Of a DNA stretch of 64,000 bases, positions 35,034-45,657 are shown piece after piece. Position 1 is the first letter of the stretch; each line of letters opens with the position of its first letter. The DNA is taken from positions 91,266-155,265 of the forward strand of contig CAIQPK010000092.1 of NCBI GenBank assembly GCA_903873705.1, in the 5' to 3' direction. The translations under genes were made by a program, and so were the position numbers. This DNA comes from an uncultured Acidobacteriota bacterium (GTDB taxonomy: Bacteria; Acidobacteriota; Terriglobia; Terriglobales; Acidobacteriaceae). The notes beneath the pieces are model-generated. The model had not been told where the DNA came from. It did no database searches and saw only the letters and a program-made list of their open reading frames with translations.

Positions 35034-36974
35034 TTACGGCTTTGCACCGTGATTTCCAGCGTAGGCGGGAGTCGCGGTCGGCGCCGCAATGCCGACAAAC
35101 TCTTCAGCGCCCCGCGTCGTTTCAACCCAGGCATTGCCCGATGGATCGAGCGAAATGCCGGTGTAGCCTGTCCCGGTCCCAACGATGTTCTGAAAGTAAA
35201 GGTTACCGTTGGGATCCATATGGGCAACGCCGCGCACCGTATTGAAATCCGTAGCCGAAATCCAAAGCGTGTTGGCTCCATCGATCGCCAGCGTGTTGCC
35301 GTTGCCAAAGTTGGTGTCCACTTCGGAAGCGACCGCATTGCCATTGGAGTCGAATACCCAGAGGCGTGAGCCCTTCAGGAAGTAAGCATTCTGACTCGCA
35401 TCGAGCGCGAGTCCTCGCGCCTGCGCCGATCCACTGCCACTGAAGACGACGCCGTTGCCGCCCGTCAAATCGGCTCCGACCGCACTCAGGTGGTCGCCGG
35501 TCGCGTTAGTAGCGGTCCACATCTTGCCCGAGGAATCGATTGCCACATACCCCTTCGACACGCCGCTGAGGCCGTTGGCTCCCCCTACCACGTAAGGAGA
35601 ACTCGCATTCTGCACAGCTCCGGCATCGAACTCCACCAGTTTGGGCGCGGTGATGGGGAAAGCCTGCAATCCCCAGTAATGCGAGCTGGTGTCGAAGCTG
35701 GCGCTGGAGACGTCATGGTTCTGCCCGTCATTCAGTCCCGGCAGCGCGATGGTTGAGATGTACGCTCCGCCGGAACTGTAGATGGTGATAGTGGGATTGG
35801 TTCCGTCACTGTTCTGAAAGTCATAATCTGAAATCCAAAGATCACCGCCGTTCGGGTTGATTGTGACCGCGAAAGGACCTTTCTCTCCCGCGTGCGCAGC
35901 GGAAAGGGTCCCGCCTGTAGGGGTGAGGCCGTAGAGGGTGTTGTCCGTGTTGTTGGGCAGCCAGATGTTTCCCTGCGCGTCAACGGCCGGCTGCACATAC
36001 AGACCGGCAGTGGGCGTGCCGAAAACCGGATAGGCAATGGAGATCAGCAAGTTGTTCGCTCCAAAGCTGGTGGTCGGCTGAAAGGGTGCCGTCGGCGTCA
36101 CCAGGCCCTGCAGAGCGAGTGTCTGGGCAGAGTAGCGTTCGGTGCGGTTGAGATAAAGCAACGCCGTGATCGTGTCCGCTGGAATGGCTCCGGGATGGGT
36201 GAACGAACCGGCCCGAGAGGCGTTCAGCAGCGTGTAGCAAGGAGTGGCGCTGGCCGGCCCACTGACCGCGCCGTCGGTATTGATGCAGGCGGCAATGGAG
36301 TCCGCCAGGCCGTTGATCTGGCCGTGAGGAATCGTGCCGGTACCCGTCGGCGTCGTCGCATTCGCCAGCCCGGTGGAAACGTCCGCCAACACGCCCGCCA
36401 AAGCGAAGGCGTTCGCAAGACCACGAGCGCCCTGGGTAGTCGACGATGTGGAAACCTGCGTGGGCCCCGACATAAAGCCACTGAGCGCATACGCCGCTGC
36501 TACCGTGGTGACTTCGTTCACGGTGATGAACGGAATCGTCGTGGCAAAGGTTCCGGTGCCCGGACAACTCCCCAGCGCGGCCATCATCGCGAGCGCCGTG
36601 TTGTTGACGTTGCCCGCCAACCCTGGATTTCCGCCTAGCGCGAGAACGTACACCTGCGTGCTCGCTGTACAGGTGTAACGCGCCTGCAGCGAAAAGCCAC
36701 CGTTCGAGCCCGATAGCACGTAAGTGCCAACCGTGTCGGTTCCGTCGCCACTGGTAAGAAGCGAAAGTGAGTTTTGACCATAACCTGTCGTCGCTGCCTG
36801 CATCAGGTACACGTGCGATCCGGAAACAGGCTGCTGCCCGCCTTGTATCCCGCCCGCCAGCCTGGCCACTGCGGCCGAAGGCACAACGCTGGCCGTTTCC
36901 TGGAGCGTGCATCCGGTGATGCCAAGCATGACCAAGGCCAACGATAACAACACAACAGCGTTGAAGGGCTTCAT
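35034..36974 (-). CDS. Beta-propeller lipoprotein (streptogramin-lyase-like repeats)
   Basis: I chose ATG 36974 (646 residues), which has AGGAG 7 bases upstream; the frame extends 14 codons further without support. The N-terminus is a lipoprotein signal (FNAVVLLSLALVMLGITGC). Residues ~30-260 form a Gly/Ala/Thr-rich domain with repeated short motifs (SHVYLMQAATTGYGQNSLSL) and two Cys-containing loops. The C-terminal half is a propeller of the Vgb/NHL type, with repeats such as VDAQGNIWLPNNTDNTLYGL, INPNGGDLWISD, DSSGKMWTATNATGD, LDASQNAYFLKGSRLWVFDS and LDPSGNAWVETTRG. Such lipoproteins are frequent in Acidobacteriota and uncharacterised. It is probably a surface or periplasmic binding protein. 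No neighbouring gene gives a clue. Confidence 0.8.
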   Translation of the reverse strand: MKPFNAVVLLSLALVMLGITGCTLQETASVVPSAAVARLAGGIQGGQQPVSGSHVYLMQAATTGYGQNSLSLLTSGDGTDTVGTYVLSGSNGGFSLQARYTCTASTQVYVLALGGNPGLAGNVNNTALAMMAALGSCPGTGTFATTIPFITVNEVTTVAAAYALSGFMSGPTQVSTSSTTQGARGLANAFALAGVLADVSTGLANATTPTGTGTIPHGQINGLADSIAACINTDGAVSGPASATPCYTLLNASRAGSFTHPGAIPADTITALLYLNRTERYSAQTLALQGLVTPTAPFQPTTSFGANNLLISIAYPVFGTPTAGLYVQPAVDAQGNIWLPNNTDNTLYGLTPTGGTLSAAHAGEKGPFAVTINPNGGDLWISDYDFQNSDGTNPTITIYSSGGAYISTIALPGLNDGQNHDVSSASFDTSSHYWGLQAFPITAPKLVEFDAGAVQNASSPYVVGGANGLSGVSKGYVAIDSSGKMWTATNATGDHLSAVGADLTGGNGVVFSGSGSAQARGLALDASQNAYFLKGSRLWVFDSNGNAVASEVDTNFGNGNTLAIDGANTLWISATDFNTVRGVAHMDPNGNLYFQNIVGTGTGYTGISLDPSGNAWVETTRGAEEFVGIAAPTATPAYAGNHGAKP

Positions 36975-37254
36975 GTGAAATCTCCTCATGCAAGAGTGTT
37001 TGTCCCTCAATGCCAATGGGCAGGAGGGACCTTCACTAAAGCAATCGAGAGCGACGCACGAAAAGTATCATTTTTTCCGAAGATCAATTATTGATTGCGC
37101 GGCTTGGCATCGCCGCGAGGTCCAGAATTCGAGCAGCCCTGCGGGCTCACCACTGAAGCCCAACAGGACCAGGCATCAGGCAGACATGCTGACTGCAGGT
37201 GCCGCGCGGAGAATGGGGGAGCTTGTGGCCTCTGTTTGAGTTGTTGATTTGATT

Positions 37255-37329
37255 TGGCGTCCCCGACGGGATTCGAACCCGTGTTACCGCCGTGAAAGGG
37301 CGGTGTCCTAACCGCTGGACGACGGGGAC
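37255..37329 (-). tRNA. tRNA-Glu (anticodon UUC)
   Basis: On the minus strand the acceptor GTCCCCG (37323-37329) pairs with CGGGGAC (37259-37265), followed by a G discriminator and an encoded CCA (37255-37257). The anticodon loop CTTTCAC gives UUC, and the T arm ACGGGTTCGAATCCCGT is canonical. Length is 75 with CCA. Confidence 0.95.
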
Positions 37330-37429
37330 GCTTTAGGCGCGGAAAGGGATTCCGCAGCGCACTTCATCTAGGCTAACAACCGCTCCCGGTACTGTCAAAG
37401 CGTCGCAACTGGTTGCGCGTGCGCGGCAA

Positions 37430-38599
37430 CTAAATGCGCGGGCGAAGCGGAGCCAGTCCCGAGCGAACGCGACGCCGGACGTCGGCGTATTGCAGGAGGA
37501 TGAAGTTGTCCGTCATGCCGGCAATATAGTCGGCAACCACGCGGGCCAGGCCTTCGCTTTCAATTTCACCGATGTAAGAATCGGGCAACTCGTCCGGCTC
37601 ATTTACCCAGAATTCAAAGAGCTCCGTCACGACCTCGCCTGCTTTTCGATGTTCGAGGTCAAGCGCAGGACAGGTGTAGAGCGTGTCGTAGAGGTAGCGC
37701 TTCTCCTCCAGCCGCTGCAACTCCGCCTGCGGAGAAAACACCGCCAGCCGGTGGGCATGATCGCGAATATCCTGCAGCGATTTCGCACCGCAGCGTGCCA
37801 CATTTTCGCGTGTGGTGCGGATCAGGTCCAGCACCAGCGTCTTCTGCATGGCCTGCAGCGCGTCGTGGAAGATGTACTTTTCCTCCGCGCCGGCGTGCGC
37901 TTCCTTCACGGTCGCATAGCTGCTGCGCAGGATCCCCACGTGATCGCGGATATGCCGAATATCCAGCAGCCCGGACTCCACGCCGTCGTCGAGATCGGCG
38001 GTAAGGTAAGCAATTTCGTCGGCCAGGTCAATGATCTGCGCCTCAAGCGGAGGCCGCTGGCCGAGAAAATATTCAGCCAGCCCGGGGTGTTCAGCCGGTT
38101 CGTAATCGCGCGAGTGCTTGATGATGCCTTCGCGCGAACCCAGCGTCAGGTTCAGGCCGCGATGCCCGGCGTAGCGTTGCTCAAAGCGCTCAACTATGCG
38201 CAGCGCATGAAGATTGTGATCGAAGCGCAGGCCATGGCGGCGCAAGCACTCATCGAGCGCGCGCTCGCCGGCGTGGCCGAACGGTGGGTGCCCGATGTCG
38301 TGCACCAGAGCCAGTGTCTCAGCGAGGTCTTCGTTCAAACCCAACGCCGACGCAACATGGCGCGCCACCTGTGCGACTTCAATCGTGTGGGTCAGCCGAC
38401 TTCGGAAATGGTCCGACGCGCGGCTGGTAAAGACCTGAGTCTTGCCCGCAAGGCGTCTAAACGCGCGCGATTGCACCACGCGATCGCGGTCGCGCACGAA
38501 TGGCGAGCGCCCATCTCCCGGGGGAGCCGGAAACGCGCGCGCGGAAAGGGCTTCCTCCTCGTCGCCGAAGACTGCACAGAACCGCAGGGTTTCCGTCAT
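37430..38599 (-). CDS. dgt: Deoxyguanosinetriphosphate triphosphohydrolase-like dNTPase
   Basis: This 389-residue HD-domain enzyme would hydrolyse dNTPs to deoxynucleosides and triphosphate, controlling nucleotide pools. ATG 38599 gives the start MTETLRFCAVFGDEEEA; an upstream start would overlap the preceding gene. Conserved features are RDRDRVVQSRAFRRLAGKTQ, FRSRLTHTIEVAQVAR and the metal site LVHDIGHPPFGHAGE, followed by GLRFDHNLHALRIVERFE. It lies 25 bp downstream of a TPR-protein gene on the same strand and is probably co-transcribed with it. The tRNA-Glu gene follows about 100 bp later on the same strand. Confidence 0.9.
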   Translation of the reverse strand: MTETLRFCAVFGDEEEALSARAFPAPPGDGRSPFVRDRDRVVQSRAFRRLAGKTQVFTSRASDHFRSRLTHTIEVAQVARHVASALGLNEDLAETLALVHDIGHPPFGHAGERALDECLRRHGLRFDHNLHALRIVERFEQRYAGHRGLNLTLGSREGIIKHSRDYEPAEHPGLAEYFLGQRPPLEAQIIDLADEIAYLTADLDDGVESGLLDIRHIRDHVGILRSSYATVKEAHAGAEEKYIFHDALQAMQKTLVLDLIRTTRENVARCGAKSLQDIRDHAHRLAVFSPQAELQRLEEKRYLYDTLYTCPALDLEHRKAGEVVTELFEFWVNEPDELPDSYIGEIESEGLARVVADYIAGMTDNFILLQYADVRRRVRSGLAPLRPRI

Positions 38600-38624
38600 C
38601 GTTGATCCAGTGTAGCCCGGCAGC

Positions 38625-40724
38625 TTACTTTGCCGGGCTTGCACCGACGTGCGCCAGCTTCACACGAGCGCCCTCGAGCTTGTGCTCAACGTGAGCTACG
38701 TCAGCCGGCTCAGCGTCGGCGGGGAGCGACGTCGCATACTGCGCCAGCGACTTCTGCCACTGCTCAACAGCCAGCTTCAGCTTGCCGTTCTTCTCGTATA
38801 CCTCACCCAGGTGGTCGAGCACGGTGGCATCATTGCCGCCCGTGCGTGCGACGGCCTGGCGCAGGTTCTCTTCCGCCAGGGCATATTGGCCGGACTTGAA
38901 GTACGCCCAGCCCAGCGAATCGAGATACGAGCCATTCTGCGGGTCGAACTCCACCGCCTTGCGCAGCATCGAGATGGCTTCAGGCAACTTCACGCCGCGG
39001 TCGGCCAGCATGTAACCGAGATCGTTCTTCACCGCAGCATTGTCCGGGTCAATCACCAGCACCTTGCGGAATTCTGCCTCGGCCTGGTCATAAAGCTTTT
39101 GCTTACTCGCCACCGTGCCGCGATAGTAGTAGAGGAAAATCTTGTCCTCGGACTTCGTCGCCAGTGCCTCAGCTTTATCCAGTTGGGCTGACGCGTCCTT
39201 CCACCGGCTGGCGCGAACATTCATGTCCGCCAAGGTGTAGTAGACGTCACGGTCTTCCGGCGCTCCGCTCAGCTGCTTCTCAGCCAGCTTGATAGCGTCA
39301 TCCAGCTTGCCGGAGTCCGCCAACTGCCGTGCATACATCAATTGAATCTCACGGCTCTTGGGCTGGCCTTTCGCGGCCACTGCAGCAGCTGCGCTGGCGG
39401 CCGCCCACTGGTGCGCGTCACGCAGGGTTTCCACTTCGCCTTCTACGCCACGCTGCACATAGTCGGGGCCAAGCTCGGCGAGCTGTTTATAGGCAGCAAC
39501 GGACTCCGCCGTCTTACCCTGCTCCCGGTAAATGATGGCGATGCGATCGAAGAAGATAGCACGATTGCTGATTTCGCCTTCAGCGTACTTGCCATCAGCG
39601 TGTTCGGTCGTCGCAATCACGGCCTTGAGCGTGGTGATGGCCTCGTCATAACGGCCGAGGGCGTCGTAAGTCAGCGCAAGGTTGTAGGTCAGTTCAGGGT
39701 TATCGCTGACCAACGCCTGCGCCTTCTTCAACGTAGCGAGCGCGTCGTCGTAGTGACCCTCGCGGCGCTCAATGTCGGCAGCACGAATCAGCGACTGCGC
39801 GTCCTGTGGGTCGGTCTTGACGAGGTCCTCGTAAACCTTCCCGGCCGCATTGACCTTGCCCTGGGTGATCAGTGCATTCGCCAGGCCACGCTTGGCGTCG
39901 GTGTTTTCGGGGTCCTGGTCCAGCGAGCGCTGGTACGCCGCGGCAGCTTCCTTCGGCTTTTTGAGCGTGTCGTAGATGCCGGCCAGCGCAAACTCCATGC
40001 GAGCGCTGCGATCGTCCTGCGGCACGGCGGTTAGCGTCGTAACCGCTTTCTCCATCTGTCCCTGCTCGGTGTAAAGCCGCGCCAGGTTCAGAACGACTTC
40101 CTCTGAGCTGCCGTCGATTCGTTGCGCTTCTTTGAACTGCACCTCAGCCTTCGCGCTGTCATGGTTCAGGCCGTACAGCTGCCCCAGCAGAAGGCGGGTT
40201 TCCAGGTCATCGGGCTTCAACTGCGCAATCGTCTCGTACTCCTTCACCGCGAGCTGCAGCATCTGCGCCGACTGCGGCCCCTGCATATCGCCCAGCGAGC
40301 GCAGATAGACGCGTCCGAGAAGTTGGTGGGCGTGGAAATCGTCCGGATGCTTGCCGATCTGTTCCTGTGCCGAGGAGACGGCCTCGCGAATACGCCCCAG
40401 CGTGAAGTAGAGGTCAGGCAGACCATCCTGCAGCGTGCGGGAGTCAGGATCGACGCCCAGTGCCAGCTTGTACTCCTCGATCGCCTGCGTCGCATAATCC
40501 TGACGCGCGTTGCTGGCGGCCATCTCCGCGTACATGCGGGCGAGGCTGTAATGGTAATAAGCTGAACCGCGGTCCTGGGTTGCCGCTTCCGACTGCGCTG
40601 GGGCAGACGGGCCGCTGTTAGTTTTGCCCGCCTGTGCCATGGCCGGAAGCGCGGCAAGAAGCGAAGGCGCAAAAAAAGCGAGGGCGGAGAGGCGAACGAC
40701 ACCAGTGTGAAGCTTTGGACTCAT
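38625..40724 (-). CDS. Exported TPR-repeat protein
   Basis: This 699-residue protein has a Sec signal peptide (LSALAFFAPSLLAALPAMAQ) and then about 14 TPR-like repeats over almost its whole length, for example SVAAYKQLAELGPDYVQRGV, AEAEFRKVLVIDPDNAAVKN and AISMLRKAVEFDPQNGSYLD. TPR solenoids mediate protein contacts, so it is probably a scaffold or assembly factor in the periplasm or at the outer membrane. The later repeats resemble those of outer-membrane or exopolysaccharide assembly proteins. AAGGGA precedes the ATG. It is probably the first gene of a pair with the dNTPase. No specific function can be given. Confidence 0.85.
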   Translation of the reverse strand: MSPKLHTGVVRLSALAFFAPSLLAALPAMAQAGKTNSGPSAPAQSEAATQDRGSAYYHYSLARMYAEMAASNARQDYATQAIEEYKLALGVDPDSRTLQDGLPDLYFTLGRIREAVSSAQEQIGKHPDDFHAHQLLGRVYLRSLGDMQGPQSAQMLQLAVKEYETIAQLKPDDLETRLLLGQLYGLNHDSAKAEVQFKEAQRIDGSSEEVVLNLARLYTEQGQMEKAVTTLTAVPQDDRSARMEFALAGIYDTLKKPKEAAAAYQRSLDQDPENTDAKRGLANALITQGKVNAAGKVYEDLVKTDPQDAQSLIRAADIERREGHYDDALATLKKAQALVSDNPELTYNLALTYDALGRYDEAITTLKAVIATTEHADGKYAEGEISNRAIFFDRIAIIYREQGKTAESVAAYKQLAELGPDYVQRGVEGEVETLRDAHQWAAASAAAAVAAKGQPKSREIQLMYARQLADSGKLDDAIKLAEKQLSGAPEDRDVYYTLADMNVRASRWKDASAQLDKAEALATKSEDKIFLYYYRGTVASKQKLYDQAEAEFRKVLVIDPDNAAVKNDLGYMLADRGVKLPEAISMLRKAVEFDPQNGSYLDSLGWAYFKSGQYALAEENLRQAVARTGGNDATVLDHLGEVYEKNGKLKLAVEQWQKSLAQYATSLPADAEPADVAHVEHKLEGARVKLAHVGASPAK

Positions 40725-40814
40725 GGTTTTCCCTTAGCGGCAGTCTATCCCTAAAGAGCGCAGTTCTGCCCCTGAAACTTAGACGGCCAGCGCACCGCTT
40801 TGGATGCGGCCCGT

Positions 40815-42422
40815 TCAACCGTGCCGGAAATGCCTCATCCCGGTGAAGATCATGGCCAAACCCAGCATGTCGGCAGCCGCAATCACCTCGGCGTCCCGCA
40901 CCGAGCCGCCGGGCTGGATCACCGCCGTAGCCCCAGCATTAGCAACCACTTCCAATCCATCGGGAAAAGGGAAAAAGGCGTCCGAAGCGGCCACGGTTCC
41001 CGCCAGTGGAAGGGCGGCCTTCATCGCACCGAAGCGCGCCGCATCCACCCGGCTCATCTGCCCGGCGCCGACGCCTACCGTCTGCCCAAAGCCGTCTTTC
41101 AAGCGGGCATAGACAATGGCGTTCGACTTCACATGCTTGCAGACAGTCCAGGCGAAGAGCAACGCCTTCACCTCGTCGTCAGTTGGCTGCCGTTGCGTGG
41201 CGACCTTGAGGTCGGCAGCGGAGATAGGAGCCGCGTCCGCGTCCTGCACCAGGTACCCGCCCGAAACCTGCTTGAGCAGGGGTAAGGGCTCGGCCGGTCG
41301 AATCCTGACGACGCGCAAATTCTTCTTTGCCGCAAATGCCGCCAGGGCTTCTGGTGTGAACTCCGGAGCGACAATCGCCTCCACAAACAGCTTCGCGATC
41401 TCGGCGGCAGCTGCACCATCGACCGTCCGGTTGACGCCGATCACGCCCCCGAACGCCGAGACCGGATCGGCCTCCAGTGCTCGCCTGTAGGCCTCCAGGG
41501 GCGACGGTCCGGTCCCCACACCGCAGGGGTTGGTGTGCTTGATGATCGCCACCGCGCAGCTCTCGAACTCGCTCGCCAGCGCCCAGCAGGCGTCCAGGTC
41601 AACGAGGTTGTTGTAGCTCAGTTCCTTGCCCTGCAGCTGCTCCGCCCCGGCGATGCCCTTGCCCGACCCGTCCACATACACCGCCGCGCGCTGGTGCGGA
41701 TTCTCGCCATAGCGCAGCACCGCCGAGCGCTTCGCCACCACCCGCAGCGTCTCCGGCAGCGCTACGGCGGGAGCGGATGCGTCGACCGCAGGCAGCGCGT
41801 CGATTGCGCACTCCTCAGCGGCAAAATGCGCTTCCAGCGTATTGGCAATCGCCGAATCGTACGCCGCCGTCGTCGCAAACGCCTGCCGCGCCAGCCGCCA
41901 GCGGGTCTCGGCACTCAGAGAACCGTCGTGGGTCTTCAGCTCCTCGATCAGCAGTCCGTACTCGGCGACGCTCGATACTACCGCCACATCCTCAAAGTTC
42001 TTCGCCGCTGACCGCAGCATCGAAGGCCCGCCGATATCGATGTTCTCGACAATCTCGGCAAACTCCACGCCGGGTTTGGACGCCGTATTTTCAAACGCAT
42101 AAAGATTCACCACCACCATGTCGATGGAAGCAATGCCCTGCTCTGCCACGGCCTGCACGTGCGCCGGATCGCCGCGCCGGTAGAGCAGACCGCCATGCAC
42201 GTTAGGGTGCAGCGTCTTCACGCGCCCGTCGAGCATCTCGGGGAAGCCCGTCAGGTCGGAGATATCAAGCACGGCCAGCCCCGCGTCGCGCAGCGCCTTG
42301 GCCGTACCGCCGGTGGAAACCAGCTCCACTTGAAACTCCGCCAGCACACGTGCGAAATCTACCAGCCCGGTCTTGTCGGTCACCGACAACAGGGCACGTC
42401 CAATGCGTTTCAGGTCGCTCAT
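40815..42422 (-). CDS. purH: Bifunctional AICAR transformylase / IMP cyclohydrolase
   Basis: This enzyme carries out the last two steps of purine synthesis: formyl transfer from 10-formyl-THF to AICAR, then ring closure to IMP. I start at ATG 42422 ([20 protein letters not shown], 535 residues), since the upstream extension is unconserved. The N-terminal cyclohydrolase domain has [36 protein letters not shown] and [11 protein letters not shown]. The transformylase domain has [29 protein letters not shown] and [10 protein letters not shown], with the C-terminal [10 protein letters not shown]. Size and motifs are complete. It is divergent from the toxin-antitoxin pair. Confidence 0.96.
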   Translation of the reverse strand: MSDLKRIGRALLSVTDKTGLVDFARVLAEFQVELVSTGGTAKALRDAGLAVLDISDLTGFPEMLDGRVKTLHPNVHGGLLYRRGDPAHVQAVAEQGIASIDMVVVNLYAFENTASKPGVEFAEIVENIDIGGPSMLRSAAKNFEDVAVVSSVAEYGLLIEELKTHDGSLSAETRWRLARQAFATTAAYDSAIANTLEAHFAAEECAIDALPAVDASAPAVALPETLRVVAKRSAVLRYGENPHQRAAVYVDGSGKGIAGAEQLQGKELSYNNLVDLDACWALASEFESCAVAIIKHTNPCGVGTGPSPLEAYRRALEADPVSAFGGVIGVNRTVDGAAAAEIAKLFVEAIVAPEFTPEALAAFAAKKNLRVVRIRPAEPLPLLKQVSGGYLVQDADAAPISAADLKVATQRQPTDDEVKALLFAWTVCKHVKSNAIVYARLKDGFGQTVGVGAGQMSRVDAARFGAMKAALPLAGTVAASDAFFPFPDGLEVVANAGATAVIQPGGSVRDAEVIAAADMLGLAMIFTGMRHFRHG

Positions 42423-42515
42423 CGCTTTTGATTCTAAGCGTGGAGCCTCAAAGAACAAGAATTCGCTTCTCTCGCACCTTTGGTGGTACTACCATGGAAA
42501 TGGAGGGCACTCCAC

Positions 42516-42764
42516 ATGGCCGTGATGGACACGACAACGGAAATTGACTGGATGGCTTGCGAATTAATCGAAAGCATTCCCGGCAAGGTATCGGGGCGAC
42601 CGGTCGTTCGCGGAACCCGAGTCATGCCCGACGCCATTCTCCATAGCTATGAGCTAGGCGACAGCGTAGCCGAGATCCATGAGGGTTTCCCCACATTGTC
42701 GGTGCTCCAGATCCAGCGCCTGATCGAGTTTGGGCTCGAGCAGCTAGAGCAGCGATATCCGTGA
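42516..42764 (+). CDS. DUF433 family protein, probable antitoxin
   Basis: This 82-residue protein starts at ATG 42516, with GGAGGG 8 bases upstream; ATG 42525 is an alternative. The core IESIPGKVSGRPVVRGTRVM followed by SYELGDSVAEIHEGFPTLSV is the DUF433 helix-turn-helix pattern, and LQIQRLIEFGL completes it. DUF433 proteins act as antitoxins and autorepressors for PIN-like partners. It overlaps the next gene by 4 bp (GTGA), the usual arrangement of such pairs. Its insertion between purH and serS suggests gain as a module, though its base composition does not obviously differ from its neighbours. Confidence 0.85.
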   Translation: MAVMDTTTEIDWMACELIESIPGKVSGRPVVRGTRVMPDAILHSYELGDSVAEIHEGFPTLSVLQIQRLIEFGLEQLEQRYP

Positions 42765-43108
42765 AAGTGCTGCTGGATGAAAATCTCGACCAGCGGCTTC
42801 GTGGAAGTCTCGGTGCTCACGAAGTTTTTACCGCTATCTACAAAGGCTGGGCGGGCCTCAAAAATGGACACCTACTAAATGCCTCCGAAGCCGACGGGAT
42901 TGAGGTGTTCGTTACGGGCGATCAAACTCTTTCATTTGAGCAAAACCTGCAAGTTCGCTCGCTCGCAATCGTCGTTCTCTCGACAGTGGAGTGGCGTATG
43001 CTGCAGAAGCATCTTCAGAAGATCATCGTCGCGATTCACAACGCCACCCCGGGCACTTTTCAGTCCGTTGACTGCGGCACTTTCAGCCGGAAGAAACGGC
43101 AGACCTGA
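42761..43108 (+). CDS. DUF5615 PIN-like protein, probable toxin
   Basis: This 115-residue protein begins with the PIN-like signature [17 protein letters not shown] (GTG start inside the antitoxin stop). It continues with acidic positions typical of the family: [23 protein letters not shown]5615 proteins belong to the PIN-like nuclease group and form toxin-antitoxin pairs with DUF433 proteins, where the toxin is expected to cleave RNA. The 4-bp overlap with the antitoxin means coupled translation. The C-terminal ~20 residues ([20 protein letters not shown]) look variable. Whether this pair is active cannot be told, but no motif residue is obviously lost. Confidence 0.82.
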   Translation: MKVLLDENLDQRLRGSLGAHEVFTAIYKGWAGLKNGHLLNASEADGIEVFVTGDQTLSFEQNLQVRSLAIVVLSTVEWRMLQKHLQKIIVAIHNATPGTFQSVDCGTFSRKKRQT

Positions 43109-43140
43109 AGTCCACAACTCGCAAGCTAGAATGGAACAGT

Positions 43141-44468
<1,328 letters not shown>

Positions 44469-44469
<1 letters not shown>

Positions 44470-44840
44470 TGAAACTTCTCGGCAGCTACTTCTTCTGGGC
44501 ATACGAGCGCGGCAGCATCCAGTACGACGTGATGGTCACCGCCATCCTGCTCTTCATCTTCGTCACGCCGCGCTTCGTCGACTTCAAGGACAAGCCGGTA
44601 ACCAGCGTACCGATCCGGTCCAGCGAGGTGCTGGTCAAAAGCAGCAGCGCCAATGGCCACATGTTCACCTACGAGGTGCGGGTGGAAGACCTCGGTGGAG
44701 CTTCGAGCGACGCGGACATCCGCGCGGCGCTGCTGCGGATTATTGAGCCTATCGCCGGCGAAGTCTCGCTCGGTCACTACCAGCCCGTACTCGACGCCAA
44801 GGGCAACGTCGTCGCTTACACGGCTACGGTCCGCCGCTAA
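44469..44840 (+). CDS. Small membrane-anchored protein of unknown function
   Basis: This 123-residue protein starts at ATG 44469, sharing a base with the serS stop (GTG 44466 is an alternative). One membrane helix is predicted near residues 20-37 (QYDVMVTAILLFIFVTPRFV). The ~85-residue soluble part after it contains EVRVEDLGGASSDADIRAAL and ends PVLDAKGNVVAYTATVRR. The one-helix topology and size recall ExbD/TolR-type proteins, but the charged membrane residue that couples to protons is not evident, and I do not claim that family. It is translationally coupled to serS. A LolA-like gene follows 91 bp later. The pair may work in envelope biogenesis, which is inference only. Confidence 0.7.
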
Positions 44841-44931
44841 GATTGCTGACAACAAAACCAGCCCAGGCTCATATAACTAACGTCTAAACGTCTGGCAGCG
44901 GATTTAACCCCCTCGCAGGAGCGCCTCACCG

Positions 44932-45657
44932 ATGAAACTCGTTCACACCCTTATAACGGCCGTTGTCGCGCTGGTCGTCCTGCCGCACGTCGGCCCCGTC
45001 GCCGACCCGCCTGTTCCAGCTGACAACCTTAGCACTGTGTTGGCCGAGCTCGATACGGCCAGCCAGGGGTTTACCAACGCCCGCGCCGATTTCGTCTGGG
45101 ACTACTACGAGGCGGTCGTCAAGGACACCAGCACGCAGAACGGCACTATCTACTTCCAGCACGCCGGCGCCACCACCCAGATGGGCGCGGTCGTCATGGA
45201 CGCCAGATCCAAAGGCCCGGACAAAGTGCTGGAGTACAAAGGCGGCCTGCTGCGCATGTTCGACCCCCACGACAACCAGATCCGCCTCATCAAGGCCGGC
45301 GCCAACCAGGCCCAGTACGAAAGCTTCCTCACCCTCGGCTTCGGCGGCAGCGGCAAGGCGCTCGCGCAGGCGTGGACCGTCACTGACCAGGGCAGCGAAA
45401 CGCTCAACGACTCAGGACAGCCGGTGAAGACCGAGAAGCTCGATCTCGTCAGCAAGGACCAGGGCGTCCGCAACATGTTCACCCACGTCACCATCTGGGT
45501 CGACACGACCCGCGGGGTCTCGCTCAAGCAGGTCTTCGAAACGCCATCGCACGACCGCCGCACGGCGACGTACTCGCACATCAAGCTCAACGGCAAGGTG
45601 GACACCAGCGCCTTCGCGATCAAGCCCAACTCCAAGACGACCACCGTCGGCCCCTAA
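44932..45657 (+). CDS. LolA-like outer-membrane lipoprotein carrier protein
   Basis: This 241-residue protein has a signal peptide (MKLVHTLITAVVALVVLPHV) and a good ribosome-binding site (AGGAGC). The body has the LolA-type pattern: a helix then strands with ASQGFTNARADFVWDYYEA near the start, DKVLEYKGGLLRMFDPHDNQ in the middle and TYSHIKLNGKVDTSAFAIKP at the end. In the family this forms an open beta barrel with a helical lid that carries lipoprotein acyl chains through the periplasm to the outer membrane. Sequence identity to classical LolA is low, so a related lipid carrier is possible. The 3' end overlaps the convergent membrane glycosyltransferase gene by 4 bp. Confidence 0.78.
   Translation: MKLVHTLITAVVALVVLPHVGPVADPPVPADNLSTVLAELDTASQGFTNARADFVWDYYEAVVKDTSTQNGTIYFQHAGATTQMGAVVMDARSKGPDKVLEYKGGLLRMFDPHDNQIRLIKAGANQAQYESFLTLGFGGSGKALAQAWTVTDQGSETLNDSGQPVKTEKLDLVSKDQGVRNMFTHVTIWVDTTRGVSLKQVFETPSHDRRTATYSHIKLNGKVDTSAFAIKPNSKTTTVGP

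Noticed and set aside
37339..37355. Hairpin GCGGAA/TTCCGC between the dNTPase gene and tRNA-Glu as a terminator
   Set aside because: Only a 6-bp stem and no T-tract on the minus strand, so it was not listed.
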